Assembly: GCA_017792465.1 (NCBI GenBank) | Contig: CP051234.1 | Span: 436,606-500,605 of the forward strand | Origin: Filomicrobium sp. | GTDB lineage: Bacteria > Pseudomonadota > Alphaproteobacteria > Rhizobiales > Hyphomicrobiaceae | Reading direction: 5' to 3' | DNA length: 64,000 nt | In this document: positions 27,801 to 36,316 of the stretch, piece by piece | Position numbering within the stretch: position 1 is the stretch's first letter | How the letters are laid out: each line of letters starts with the position of its first letter | Made by a program: the position numbers and the translations under genes | The notes under the pieces: model-generated | Databases searched by the model: none | Told to the model about the DNA's origin: nothing | What the model saw: the letters and a program-made list of their open reading frames with translations, nothing else

Positions 27801-28347
27801 TGGTCACACCGTCTGCTTCGACAGGGTTATTGTCCCAATCGCTTTGCGCATCTTTGGTGACTTGTGCGAGATCGTCGCCGAGAGCTTTGGCGTCAGCCTC
27901 GCTGATTACGGTTCCGCCCAGCGCAACGTTGGTTTCAAAAAACGGCGCACCGGTTGGGGGCGACGTCAGGGGGGCTGGATTGACGGTGACCTGCGCGTTC
28001 GCAGACATCGGCGTGAAGAGCAGCAGAAGGCAACTGAGTGCACTTAGGGCCGCGGACTTGGCGACGTGGTTTCCGCAGGTGTCTTCGGAAACGCCGTTGG
28101 TGCGCGCAACGTCAACTAGGCGATCTTGGTTCGATTGCCACGCGATGAAGAACCCGAATTGACGGCAGACGTTTAGAAAAGTTGCTCGCAGCCCAAACCA
28201 GCAAGCCATAACGCGGTTACTCCATCCATAACGCTTACTCCCCCGCACTTTTTGTTTTTTTGCCGCCAGAGATATGTCCTTATTTTTTTGAGCGAAAATC
28301 CACAGAATTTTTTGGTTAAGACGCGGGATTGATAAGCATTGTGACAT
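24841..28347 (-). CDS. Trimeric autotransporter adhesin (YadA-like)
   Basis: A type Vc surface adhesin of up to 1168 aa. After an unusually long leader (hydrophobic core at about residues 93-118, ending MSANA), a stalk/head region follows. From about residue 350 to 1000 it is built of YadA-head repeats with a period near 14 residues (AIG..A.A.G..S.A.G). In the middle the repeats become Asn/Asp-rich (GNNND). The last 70 or so residues are the membrane anchor, ending AGVQWTW. The start is uncertain: ATG at 28347 gives the full leader, while ATG at 28209 with GGAG upstream gives a shorter one. The trimer should bind surfaces or other cells. No partner gene is adjacent. Confidence 0.92.
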   Translation of the reverse strand: MSQCLSIPRLNQKILWIFAQKNKDISLAAKKQKVRGSKRYGWSNRVMACWFGLRATFLNVCRQFGFFIAWQSNQDRLVDVARTNGVSEDTCGNHVAKSAALSALSCLLLLFTPMSANAQVTVNPAPLTSPPTGAPFFETNVALGGTVISEADAKALGDDLAQVTKDAQSDWDNNPVEADGVTNTNGPMNSNVPDDNDKAAYTQNAVNNYLANNPISGVSGGTCAAQLDPAITGLDFTSDAVSLAGNIVALATDILLIDEPGEIGADSLGIAADAVSIASNSVQAAQNDLPECNTDFTGTIRGYANLSTGLGISSFSGAIRLGNEDAISYYEGITLGGGSLAGAGYGGQPASTGDPDAIAVGNGANADNEGDTAVGTGASATGGTPTGGDGATAYGAGAVANGSGATAIGAGAMATNDNATAIGANATASGLNSTAVGASSTASGDNSTVVGYMSVGAGVNDTVVGANNDSGSGGNNSLLGSGINILNSGMNNVAIGSGHQIDGNNNTAIGDPITIDGNDNFVGGNNNDIFGNDNVVIGNNNDVGTNVAPVDDNIILGDSTTVTGNETVAIGQRVTTGADEAIAVGSDASATGAGGIAIGPDSDATTGVALGNGAQTTSGVSIGISAGDLNDGGVSIGNNSRATQTANTAVGHGSQVSAESGTAVGADSMISDVAEGGVAIGNGTTIAVGGVNGSTDVTAVGRGIVIGDGIDNAVALGAEAGVAVSGGIAVGQAADANQIDSIAIGRDVDTDGRRAVGIGLGANADGDDSVAIGNATADSIQSISIGNAASSTASTAISVGRNATASGAAAIAIGGGINGFQAQATMTSSIAIGNGASSTAVGASAFGGTSNNTTTASATDALALQGGAASGISSIAGGIRSQATAENALALGTDAQSTGTNATSLGTNAIASGTNATGLGFNALATGNGSIAIGNAQSTGPNTIAIGTGAVATNSVAVGYMATASNSGTAIGDLASATGNSSAALGRSSNASGYRSTAVGPGATAAYDNSAAFGYRATTTRADQQVFGTASNTYTMPGITSQESKRAQSGLLELPTTDAGGNLASDGGAVFKGLARVQAGVAVAMAIESPSLTRGERFGMRVGWGAFDSYDSSANAFGASAMGVLGNSLIVKGDRLSLDAGIGWGFSEFMDYRQNGVVAGRAGVQWTW

Positions 28348-28481
28348 AACGGTGTCAGCGTTGAACGCGCGTCAGTAGGCGGGCGGTCGCAAGTGCCGTT
28401 TCGTCAAGGGCTCGGGCTTGCCGACGTGGCAGGATCTTTTTGAAGGGCTTTGGGCGTCAGATATCGGTTGACGGTTTTGCA
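28348..28481. other. Adhesin upstream region
   Basis: Short non-coding stretch between the adhesin start and the terminator of the next gene. It probably carries the adhesin promoter. No specific operator is recognised. Confidence 0.35.
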
Positions 28482-28518
28482 ATAGAAAACCCGCAGTCCG
28501 TATAACGAAACTGCGGGT
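28482..28518 (-). terminator. Rho-independent terminator of the 129-aa gene
   Basis: ACCCGCAGT (28489-28497) and ACTGCGGGT (28510-28518) form a 9-bp stem with a 12-base loop. Read on the minus strand it is followed by TTTTCTATT. It lies about 60 bases after the stop of the gene at 28579-28968. Confidence 0.8.
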
Positions 28519-28578
28519 CAAATTTCTCAATGTGATCTTTTTGAAATCGGCGACTGGAAGGGCCGGACTTCCCTCGGA

Positions 28579-28968
28579 TCAGAAGCGGTGTTTGACCGTA
28601 CCGCGGATCTGCAGATCGTCGTCGCTGTAGCTCAACGGAGGTTCTGCGCTGTCGGTGGCGTCTGCCGGGCTATCGGTTGCCCCGTACAGAAGCTCCAGGC
28701 CGAAATCCATTTTCGGCAAAACGCCGAGACTTCCCAGTCCGGGAATGAAGACCTCGGTTCCCGTTTTGGTTTTGGGAGTCGGCGTAGCAAATTCCATCTC
28801 GGCGCCGATGCCGCTCTGAGACGGCGTGCGCGAATTGTCGATGACGATACCAGGCGCCGGCGCATGGTGCTGGGTGGCACCGCCGGCTTGCTGTTCTTCA
28901 AACGCAATTGCTGGGAGGGCAGCCAATACAATGGCGGCCGCAATGCCCAACTGCTTCAAGCGTCTCAT
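28579..28968 (-). CDS. Small exported protein of unknown function
   Basis: A 129-residue protein with a clear signal peptide (KQLGIAAAIVLAALPAIA) and a terminal Phe in GTVKHRF, as in outer-membrane strands. The body is Pro/Thr/Asp-rich and contains MDFGLELLYG and LQIRGTVKHRF, which could be two beta strands. It is too short for a classic eight-strand barrel. It is monocistronic, with its own terminator, and sits between the adhesin and the porins. I do not recognise a family. Confidence 0.65.
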   Translation of the reverse strand: MRRLKQLGIAAAIVLAALPAIAFEEQQAGGATQHHAPAPGIVIDNSRTPSQSGIGAEMEFATPTPKTKTGTEVFIPGLGSLGVLPKMDFGLELLYGATDSPADATDSAEPPLSYSDDDLQIRGTVKHRF

Positions 28969-29149
28969 TCAAATCGCCCCGCGATCAACAACTTTAGCTA
29001 GCACCATGCGATGACGCACGTGCGAAAACAAGGATGTTTCGGCACCAGTTAAGTCCAGATGAACTTTTCTTGGTGCAGGTGTGTTCGGACGGTCATGTGG
29101 CGTCATTCACACACTTTTCTTAAGACTTTGTTTGCTTTTGAGATAAGCA

Positions 29150-29174
29150 AACGGGGCAGCCTGAGCCGCCCCGT
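29150..29174 (-). terminator. Terminator after porin 1
   Basis: ACGGGGC (29151-29157) and GCCCCGT (29168-29174) form a stem just downstream of the porin stop on the minus strand. The T-run that follows is weak (GTTTGCTTATC). Confidence 0.65.
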
Positions 29175-29207
29175 TGGTCGTTCCAAGTTCTGTGAGTTTA
29201 TACTCGA

Positions 29208-30368
29208 TCAGAACTTAATGCGGCCACCTGCGACAACGGTGTCGAAGTCGGCGTCAACACCTGGAGCAGCAGCGTCCTGGATGTCGTAGCTGCGGTAGGA
29301 GATGAAGAGATCCATTGCAGCTGCGTCGATCTTCTGGACAGCGCCCAGACCCCAGTAGTTGGCTGAGTCGTTGTCGTCGTCTTCGAATTCACCGCCCATA
29401 CCGAACAGGGTGGTTTTACCGATGGCGAAGAACCGGCGCTCAAGACCACCGCTGAGGAACCAGAAGCTTTCGTCGTCCAGCCAGGTATCGCGTTCGCGAT
29501 GACCAGCCGAAGCCGTGACGAATACGCCGGAAGGCATGTGCATGATGGACAGGCCACCGTTTACAGCCTGGGTCGGCGGATCGAAGGTGCCGCCAGCGCC
29601 GTTGTTGGTGTCAGTGTCTTCGCTATAGGCGATACCAGCAGCGATCTTGAAGCCACGGATTTCACCGGCATAGCGCAGAGCGACATCCCAGTAGTCGTCT
29701 TCACCCCAGGCTGCCGAAAGCAGGAAGCCGGAGAAGGTTGGCGTATCGTAACGAACGATGTTCTTACGGTTGCCCTCGAAGTTGGTCATCGCAGGACCAC
29801 CAAGGTCGTTCGAAATGATCGCGCCACCAGCCTGCGACGAGGACATGCCGTCGGCGAGGTTGGAGTTGGCAACGTTGATTTCGGCGATGCCTGAGCTTGC
29901 CGTGTCGGCGAGACCGACGCGGATTTTACCGAGGCGCTTGCTGGCCAAATACCAGTGAGCCTGACGGAATTCCGGGAGGTCCTGGCCTTCGTCGTCGTTG
30001 ACGCGAACTTTCGTTGCGTCAGCCTGCTGCCACTGCAGTTCGATCTGGTAACCGGCGCTCCATTCGGAGTTGATCGAAGCTTTGCCCTTGAAGCCGAAGC
30101 GCGTACCGGAGGTCTGCGGATCGACGACGTAGGTGTTGCTTTCGTTGACGCCGTTGCCGTCTGCGTCCCAGAACATTACAGCCGTGGTGACCTGACCGTA
30201 GATGGTCAGCGAAACTTTGCGGTTACCCTTGCGGGCTGTCGTGGCTTCAAGTTCTGCAACGCGTTCTTCGAGGTCTGCGCAGCAATCGCCGCCAAGGTCA
30301 GCTGCGAGGACGTTCGTCGAGAACAGCCCGGCTACTGCGGTCATGGCGACCAGAGAGATTCTTTTCAT
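29208..30368 (-). CDS. Outer-membrane porin (copy 1)
   Basis: A 386-residue general porin of the alphaproteobacterial type. The ATG at 30368 follows GGGGGA. The signal peptide ends VLAA, then LGGDCCADLEERVAELEATT forms a short coiled coil with a cysteine pair. The barrel begins VSLTIYGQVTTAVMFWD and ends AGGRIKF with the terminal Phe. Strongly similar to the porin at 31113-32294 in order and sequence throughout, so the two arose by duplication. It should form passive channels for small solutes. It has its own upstream region and terminator. Confidence 0.93.
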   Translation of the reverse strand: MKRISLVAMTAVAGLFSTNVLAADLGGDCCADLEERVAELEATTARKGNRKVSLTIYGQVTTAVMFWDADGNGVNESNTYVVDPQTSGTRFGFKGKASINSEWSAGYQIELQWQQADATKVRVNDDEGQDLPEFRQAHWYLASKRLGKIRVGLADTASSGIAEINVANSNLADGMSSSQAGGAIISNDLGGPAMTNFEGNRKNIVRYDTPTFSGFLLSAAWGEDDYWDVALRYAGEIRGFKIAAGIAYSEDTDTNNGAGGTFDPPTQAVNGGLSIMHMPSGVFVTASAGHRERDTWLDDESFWFLSGGLERRFFAIGKTTLFGMGGEFEDDDNDSANYWGLGAVQKIDAAAMDLFISYRSYDIQDAAAPGVDADFDTVVAGGRIKF

Positions 30369-31049
30369 AATTCCCCCAAATCCATGGTCAGTTTGACAAT
30401 TAACGAGCCGGAGCACCGCACAGCGCGTACAGCCGGTCACGGGGCGCTCAACACTCGCGTTGCGCTCGACAAAGAGGCAACGGCAGGAGCTGAAGGCACC
30501 TACGCCGGACACAACCAACACAAACTAGGAAACTAAACTCTGGCCGCTGCTAGCATTTGCCGACTTTAAGCCAGCACGTAAGCCGAGACTCGACTCAGCG
30601 GCGTTGGGGAGAAGCTAGCCCCACCCGTATGCAAGAAGGAATAGTGGATTGGACTTTCACCCAGCTTTGAGAGCCATCCGTTGCTCGGCCGCCACAAAAT
30701 GCGGCACAAAAGCGGCGGATCAGCACCATTTTGCGTGTTCTGAGACGCTGTAGGCCGATTTTGGCTGTTCAAAATTCGTGCGCGGGACCGCTTTGGATCC
30801 GAATTTAGCGAATCAAATCCGAGTCTTGGAAGGGTATGGAGTGCATATTGGCGGCGCAGTCGGCATGTCCGATTCCGCCGGGCTCAAACAGCGTTCATTC
30901 AGGTTGGAAGCAGCGGGGTTGGTGTTCGCCCGGGGTAGTTGAAGCTTAGTGATTGGCGCTTCGGAACTCACGATGCCCAGCTCCGTAGGTAGGCCCGGAC
31001 TACAACGCCGCCGGTGGTTTTGGGTGTTATCCCCAATCCTGTGGAGCCA
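30369..31049. other. Long non-coding region between the porins
   Basis: About 680 bases with no believable gene on either strand. The part next to 30368 should hold the porin 1 promoter and leader, and the length would allow complex control. No named operator or riboswitch is visible. Confidence 0.5.
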
Positions 31050-31081
31050 TAAGAAAAGGGCCACTCTTGAGAGCGGCCCTT
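31050..31081 (-). terminator. Terminator after porin 2
   Basis: AAGGGCC (31056-31062) and GGCCCTT (31075-31081) with an inner CTC/GAG extension form a strong hairpin. On the minus strand it is followed by TTTTCTTAT, 32 bases past the porin stop. Confidence 0.85.
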
Positions 31082-31112
31082 CCTATTAATTCACGCTTGC
31101 AGTCATCAAGTC

Positions 31113-32294
31113 TTAGAACTTGATGCGGCCACCACCGACGACGGTGTCGAATTCAGGGTCTGCGCCTGGAGCAGCGGCGTCCTGAATGTCGTAGTGACGG
31201 TAGGAGATGAACAGATCCATCGCAGCTGCGTCGATTTTCTGAACGACACCACCACCGTAGTAGTATGCGGAGTCATCGTCGTCGTCTTGGAATTCACCAG
31301 CCATACCGAAGAGGGAGGTTTTACCAAGCGAAGACCAGCGCTGCTCGATACCAGCGTTGACGAACCAGAAGCTTTCGTCGTCAATCCAGCCGTCGCGCTG
31401 ACGATGACCGCCAGATGCCGTTGCGAAGAGGCCGGTTGCTACGTGCTGGATCGACAGGCCGCCGTTGATGGCTTCGACCGGTGGATCAAACGTGCCGCCT
31501 GCGCCGTTGTTGCTGTCGGTATCTTCCGAGTATGCAACACCAGCAGCGATCTTGAAGCCGCCAACTTCGCCAGCGTAACGCAGAGCGACATCCCAGTAGT
31601 CGTCTTCGCCCCAAGCTGCCGACATGATGAAGCCAGCCATCGTTGGCGTATCGTAACGAACGACGTTCTTACGGTTGCCTTCGAAGTTGGTCATCGACGG
31701 ACCGCCAAGGTCGCCGGAGATGATTGCAGCACCAGCCTGCGACGACGACATGCCGTCAGCGATGTTGGTGTTGGCAACGTTGATTTCGGCGATGCCGGAG
31801 CTTGCCGTATCGGCGAGACCAACGCGGATTTTACCGAGGGTCTTGGACTTCAAGTACCAGTGAGCCTGACGGAACTCTGGGAGATCCTGACCTTCGTCGC
31901 TGTCGACGGTGACTTTCGTCGCGTCAGCCTGCTGCCACTGCAGCTCGATCTGGTAACCAGCCGAAACGTCTGGCGTGATCTTCGCATTGCCTTTGAAACC
32001 GAAGCGCGTACCGGAAGTCTGAGGGTCGACAACGTAGGTGTTGCTTTCGTCTACGCCGTTTCCGTCAGCGTCCCAGAACATCACAGCCGTCGTAACCTGG
32101 CCGTAGATGGTGAGCGAAACTTTGCGGTTGCCTTTACGAGCCGTAGTGGCTTCCAGTTCTGCAACGCGCTCTTCGAGATCTGCGCAGCAATCGCCGCCCA
32201 AATCAGCAGCCTTGGCGGACACGCCGCCGAACGCCAGCCCTGCAACCGCGGCAAGCGCGATCATGCTGGTCGATTTGAAGAGTCCCCCGAACAT
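31113..32294 (-). CDS. Outer-membrane porin (copy 2)
   Basis: A 393-residue porin paralogous to the one at 29208-30368. The ATG at 32294 follows AGGAGAAG. The signal peptide ends VSAKAA, then comes the same LGGDCCADLEERVAELEATT coiled-coil segment and the strand VSLTIYGQVTTAVMFWD. It ends VGGGRIKF. Differences from copy 1 cluster in places such as YYYGGGVV and QHVATGLFATASGGH, likely loops or pore-facing parts. Separate promoter and terminator allow independent regulation of the pair. Confidence 0.93.
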   Translation of the reverse strand: MFGGLFKSTSMIALAAVAGLAFGGVSAKAADLGGDCCADLEERVAELEATTARKGNRKVSLTIYGQVTTAVMFWDADGNGVDESNTYVVDPQTSGTRFGFKGNAKITPDVSAGYQIELQWQQADATKVTVDSDEGQDLPEFRQAHWYLKSKTLGKIRVGLADTASSGIAEINVANTNIADGMSSSQAGAAIISGDLGGPSMTNFEGNRKNVVRYDTPTMAGFIMSAAWGEDDYWDVALRYAGEVGGFKIAAGVAYSEDTDSNNGAGGTFDPPVEAINGGLSIQHVATGLFATASGGHRQRDGWIDDESFWFVNAGIEQRWSSLGKTSLFGMAGEFQDDDDDSAYYYGGGVVQKIDAAAMDLFISYRHYDIQDAAAPGADPEFDTVVGGGRIKF

Positions 32295-32788
32295 ACTGAA
32301 CTTCTCCTGTTTACTTACCCTATAAGGTACCCAACCCACTCGGACTGAACACCGTGATCAGTTTCACCGCGAGCCTGACACACAGTGGCGATTTCGAGCC
32401 TTGGCCAGTCCGGCATGGAGACAGTTAGCCCAAGGCATTCGCCGGCGTAAACCTCAAATGCCTTTGTGTACGCATTCACGAATCGGGCCGTGTCAACCTT
32501 GCAACAGACTGTTGTCAAGCCTCATTGCAGCAAGATGCTCCCATTTCCGGACATTCCGGAAATTACCACGCGTATACAATAGGTTGTCAGGCCTGGGCCT
32601 GGCGAGAGGCGGTTTATTGCTTTATCCCCACCGGTGCGTGACCGGCGATGCCAGAAACAAGCTTTAGAAGCGTCAAAAATGTGGCCAGCGACGATCAACT
32701 TGTCGAATATCAAGTGGAAGGCCAGTTGGAATGCGTAGAACTCAGTTCGTCCGCTCATGAGCAATAGTTCCCCTTGGGAGAGGTCGTT
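32295..32788. other. Divergent promoter region
   Basis: About 490 bases between the porin 2 start (minus) and the hydroxylase start (plus). It holds a perfect inverted repeat at 32543-32563 (listed separately). No gene is supported here. Confidence 0.5.
32543..32563. promoter_or_regulatory. Palindromic operator-like site
   Basis: ATTTCCGG (32543-32550), spacer ACATT, and CCGGAAAT (32556-32563) form a perfect 8+8 inverted repeat in a divergent intergenic region. The size suits a dimeric repressor. Which regulator binds is unknown. Confidence 0.4.
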
Positions 32789-34009
32789 ATGGATGAAATC
32801 GTGGTCATTGGTGCAGGCCCCGCCGGGCTTTGTGCAGCGCTGGTTCTGGCCGAAGCAAAAATTGCTTGCACGATCATAGCCGGGCCGCACCGCCCGGCTG
32901 GCAATCGGCCCGATACCAGGACGGCAGCGCTCTTCAATCCATCCATTACATTGCTTGAAAACATCGGTGTTTTTGACCAATGCCGGGACGACTGCGCCGA
33001 ACTCAAGTCCATTCGGCTGGTCGATGACACCGGCGGGCTTTTTCGGGCGCCTGAAGTGCTTTTCGAGGCCCACGAAATCGGGGCTCCGCGGTTCGGCTAT
33101 AATGTGCCGCAAGAGCCGTTGATGCGCGCTCTGCGGGCGGCAGCGCAAGCTTCTGAGCTAATTCGGATTGTCGAAAGCGAAGGCGTGCGCAGCGTCAGCG
33201 CGACGAGCGATCAGGCCGAACTGATGTTAGCGGAAGGCCTCAGTTTGACGTCGAAACTGGTGGTGGCCGCCGACGGACGCCGTTCGATTGCGCGCCAAGG
33301 CGTTGATATCGCAGTTAAAGACGTCTCCAGCGGCCAGTCGGCCGTAACTTGTGTTTTCGGTCATACGCGGCCGCATGCCGGGGTCTCGACAGAGTTGCAT
33401 CGCAAAGCGGGACCGCTCACGGTGGTGCCGATGCCTGGGATGATGTCGAGCCTGGTGTGGGTCGAGCGGCCTGATGTGGCTGATCGCTTGCGCTCGCTGG
33501 ATGACGCCGCATTCAAGCGAGTCCTGGAAGACAACCTGCAAGGTCTGTTGGGCGTGGTTCGAGATGTCGGGCCTCGGGCGATCTTTCCGCTTTCTCATCT
33601 GTCTGCTGACTCTATGGGCAGGAACCGCGTGGCTTTGGTTGGCGAGGCGGGACATGCGATGCCGCCCATTGGTGCCCAGGGACTTAATCTGTCGCTGCGC
33701 GACGTCGGTACGCTGGCGGATCTGGTTTCAGAAGCGGTTGCGGGCAATAGCGATGTCGGCAGCTCTGCATTGCTCGAGCGATACAGCGCACTTCGCAAGT
33801 CAGATGCAAAGAACCGGGATTTCGCGGTTTGGTCTATGAATCAAGCGCTTCTCTCCGACCTTCTGCCAGTGCAGGCGGCACGCGGGGCCGCGCTTCATAC
33901 CATCAAGGCGTTCGGCCCGCTGCGCCGGCAATTGATGCAGATCGGCATGGCGCCGACGACAGGGCTGCCGTCGATCATGCGTTCGCGCGATGTCGAACCG
34001 GCCGCCTGA
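32789..34009 (+). CDS. FAD-dependent hydroxylase of the UbiH/UbiF/COQ6 family
   Basis: A class A flavin monooxygenase of 406 aa of the kind that hydroxylates the ubiquinone ring. The FAD Rossmann motif is IGAGPAGL at about residues 8-15. The second FAD motif is VALVGEAGHAMPPIGAQG, then LNLSLRDV. The ATG at 32789 follows GGGAGAGG. Which ring position it hydroxylates cannot be told from sequence. It is not in a ubi operon; the next gene is a lipid A acyltransferase. Confidence 0.88.
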   Translation: MDEIVVIGAGPAGLCAALVLAEAKIACTIIAGPHRPAGNRPDTRTAALFNPSITLLENIGVFDQCRDDCAELKSIRLVDDTGGLFRAPEVLFEAHEIGAPRFGYNVPQEPLMRALRAAAQASELIRIVESEGVRSVSATSDQAELMLAEGLSLTSKLVVAADGRRSIARQGVDIAVKDVSSGQSAVTCVFGHTRPHAGVSTELHRKAGPLTVVPMPGMMSSLVWVERPDVADRLRSLDDAAFKRVLEDNLQGLLGVVRDVGPRAIFPLSHLSADSMGRNRVALVGEAGHAMPPIGAQGLNLSLRDVGTLADLVSEAVAGNSDVGSSALLERYSALRKSDAKNRDFAVWSMNQALLSDLLPVQAARGAALHTIKAFGPLRRQLMQIGMAPTTGLPSIMRSRDVEPAA

Positions 34010-34170
34010 CGGATTTAGCAAATTCTGTTGGCTCGGTCCCGCGTCAATGCGGGGCGATTGCCGTTCAGCGCGGGAGACTGTAAACGTCCCGGCGATGAGT
34101 TTTTGAGCGATTCCCTTTCGGGTGTTCTTGGACGCATTTGCTTTTTCATTCCGGCGGTTGCAACTTCCTG

Positions 34171-35085
34171 ATGTCGTCTTCTCCGCGTCTTACCGATCTC
34201 CAGTTCCGATTGGAGTATTACGCGCTTCGTGCGGTTATCGCCGTCGTGCGGTCGATCCCGCTTGAGACGGCGACAGCGATTTCTGCCAAGACCTGGTCGA
34301 CGCTGGCGCCGATCATCAATCCGAAGCGCCATCAACGCGCACTTGAGAACCTGAAGATCGCGTTTCCCGAAAAGCCGGAAGCCGAGCTCAACGTCATCCG
34401 TCGCAAGCATTGGGAAAATCTCGGTCGGGTCATGGCCGAGACGATGCAGATCGACCGGATTACTGCGGATCCGTCGCGGATGACCATCAAGCCGGCGGCG
34501 ATGTTTGATCGCTACAAGCACAAACTAGGGTCGGCGGTCGGCATTTCCTTGCACATGGGCAATTGGGAGTTGGCGATCTGGCCATTGGCCTATTCGGGGG
34601 CCAATCCGGCTGCGATCTACCGGTCGGTGACGAACCCTTACGTCGATCAATATCTGCGCGATCAACGCAAGGATCTTTACCCAGCGGGGCTTTTCGGCCG
34701 TGGCAAGGTGGGGGACCATGGGGACGACCGCAAGACGGCGCGCGTCATAACCGATTTCGTCCGCCGCGGCGGACGGCTGGGTATGGTCTGCGATCTCTAT
34801 GACCGCACGGGTATCCCGATCGAGTTCTTCGGCAAGCCAGCAAAGACCCAAGCGATTGGCGCGATGATCGCACGGCGGGTCGGCGCGCGCATCTGGCTGT
34901 CGCGCTGCAAGCGGATCGGCACGAGCAGCCGGTTCGAGATCGAGCTGCGCGAATTGCGGGTTCCGCGCAGCGCCAATCAGTCCGTAGACATTCAGTGGGT
35001 CATGATCGAGATGCAAAAGCAGTTCGAAGAATGGATCCGCGAAGCGCCCGAGCAGTGGATGTGGTCGAACCGGCGCTGGAGCTAG
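34171..35085 (+). CDS. Lipid A acyltransferase (LpxL/HtrB family)
   Basis: An inner-membrane-associated acyltransferase of 304 aa that adds a secondary acyl chain to lipid A. The family HX4(D/E) motif appears as HMGNWE in SLHMGNWELAIW, and the later RRGGRLGMVCDLYDR and the ending APEQWMWSNRRW are typical (usual form PEQYLWxHRRF). I chose the ATG at 34171, giving MSSSPRLTDLQFRLEYY. A TTG 11 codons upstream is also open. Confidence 0.88.
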   Translation: MSSSPRLTDLQFRLEYYALRAVIAVVRSIPLETATAISAKTWSTLAPIINPKRHQRALENLKIAFPEKPEAELNVIRRKHWENLGRVMAETMQIDRITADPSRMTIKPAAMFDRYKHKLGSAVGISLHMGNWELAIWPLAYSGANPAAIYRSVTNPYVDQYLRDQRKDLYPAGLFGRGKVGDHGDDRKTARVITDFVRRGGRLGMVCDLYDRTGIPIEFFGKPAKTQAIGAMIARRVGARIWLSRCKRIGTSSRFEIELRELRVPRSANQSVDIQWVMIEMQKQFEEWIREAPEQWMWSNRRWS

Positions 35086-35278
35086 TGTCGCGCGCTTCCG
35101 ATGTCGACCTGCGCTTGCTCGCAATGCGTCTTCGGTGACGATGCCGGGCTCAGCGAATTTCCGATTTTGGGTGGCTGGTTAACTGAATCCTTACCTTGAT
35201 CAATCTTTATAAACCTACTGCTGGAGTGTGTTGTCAGCAGTCGTGTTTTTGGGTTGTTCGACTGGGTAAGTAGACATT

Positions 35279-35665
35279 ATGCGTACATTTCTTATCGCGC
35301 TGGCGATTTGCGCTGCGATTGCGGTGCTCCCCTACCATGCAAAAGCCAACTCCATGCGTTCGGAGAGCGGATTAGCCCGCATCCATAAGCTGGGCATGGA
35401 AAACGGTCAGTTCTGCATGACCGATCACGAACATTTCGGTGAATCTGGAGCCTGGGCGACGCTGGATGAGGCCAAGTCTTATGCCGTCCGCTCGTGGTCC
35501 GGATTTACGCGTCTGGAGTACGGCGAAGTCTGGGCCAACTTCGAGCTTGCTGCCGATAAGGCCATGGAATGCGAAGAAGCCTATACGATGCGTGGCGACG
35601 GATGGGCCTGTTCAGTGAAGGCTCGGCCGTGCAAGGAATCCGAACGTGGCTGGTCGATGAAATAG
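35279..35665 (+). CDS. Small secreted four-cysteine protein, paralog 1
   Basis: A 128-residue exported protein of unknown function. The signal peptide ends near YHAKA. The mature part has four cysteines (C46, C98, C111, C118) and the pattern GLARIH..G...FCMTDHEHFG, then SWSGFTRLEYGEVWANF and GWACSVKARPC. The same pattern is shared with the gene at 35887-36237, so they are a tandem duplication. Four conserved cysteines suggest two disulfides, and the TDHxHxG segment could be a metal site. I know no named family. Confidence 0.8.
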   Translation: MRTFLIALAICAAIAVLPYHAKANSMRSESGLARIHKLGMENGQFCMTDHEHFGESGAWATLDEAKSYAVRSWSGFTRLEYGEVWANFELAADKAMECEEAYTMRGDGWACSVKARPCKESERGWSMK

Positions 35666-35886
35666 AGCGAACGGCGTTGGGGAAAATTGCAGCTCAAGGG
35701 GCTGCTTTTCCGCTTGGCTGACATGACGCGTTTACCATGTTGACGTGGATCAATTTCGCTGTGTCGATTTTGCAGCGGCGTGAAGCCTAAATAATGCAGT
35801 CGCTGTTTAGCGCATGAGAGGTTCGTCGGTATCTGGCATGGTCTGATTCTGCGAAACAGACTTTCCGCATATCGAGGGACCAGACG

Positions 35887-36237
35887 ATGGCTTTCAGGCA
35901 CACCGTTGTAATTGTAGCGGCGCTCGCCGCTAGTGTATCCGCGTTCGCAATTCCTGCATCCGCTGACGAAACGGGCCTTGCGGCTATTCATACGTGGATG
36001 AAAGTAGGTCGCAAAACCTGTTTTACCGACCACATGCATGTCGGTAATTCCAGCGGCAAGTCCTCCAAGAGAACGGCGCTGAAGGCTGCGATCGTCAGCT
36101 GGGAAGAATTCACCGCCGCCGAATATGGAACAGACTGGGCCTATTTCCGCAATGCGATCAAGAAGATGAAAGGCTGCAGCAAGGATTACGAGGGATGGGG
36201 CTGTACTGTTGAAGCTACGCCTTGCCGGCCTCGCTGA
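35887..36237 (+). CDS. Small secreted four-cysteine protein, paralog 2
   Basis: A 116-residue exported protein paralogous to 35279-35665. The signal peptide ends IPASA. The shared features are GLAAIHTWMKVG, CFTDHMHVG, SWEEFTAAEYGTDWAYF and GWGCTVEATPC, with cysteines C45, C97, C106 and C113 in the same order. The spacing between the last cysteines is shorter than in paralog 1. A strong terminator lies about 80 bases downstream. Function is unknown. Confidence 0.8.
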   Translation: MAFRHTVVIVAALAASVSAFAIPASADETGLAAIHTWMKVGRKTCFTDHMHVGNSSGKSSKRTALKAAIVSWEEFTAAEYGTDWAYFRNAIKKMKGCSKDYEGWGCTVEATPCRPR

Positions 36238-36316
36238 TTTTGCATTTTTACCTGAGCACAAAGCTTCGGTATTTCGTGTGGTCGGACACACTTGCAGTTT
36301 GGAACACTTAATAATG

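Noticed and set aside
31194-32348. A 384-codon plus-strand frame opposite porin 2
   Set aside because: The same kind of frame occurs opposite porin 1 only because the porins are paralogs. The porin strand has a signal peptide, barrel and ribosome site.
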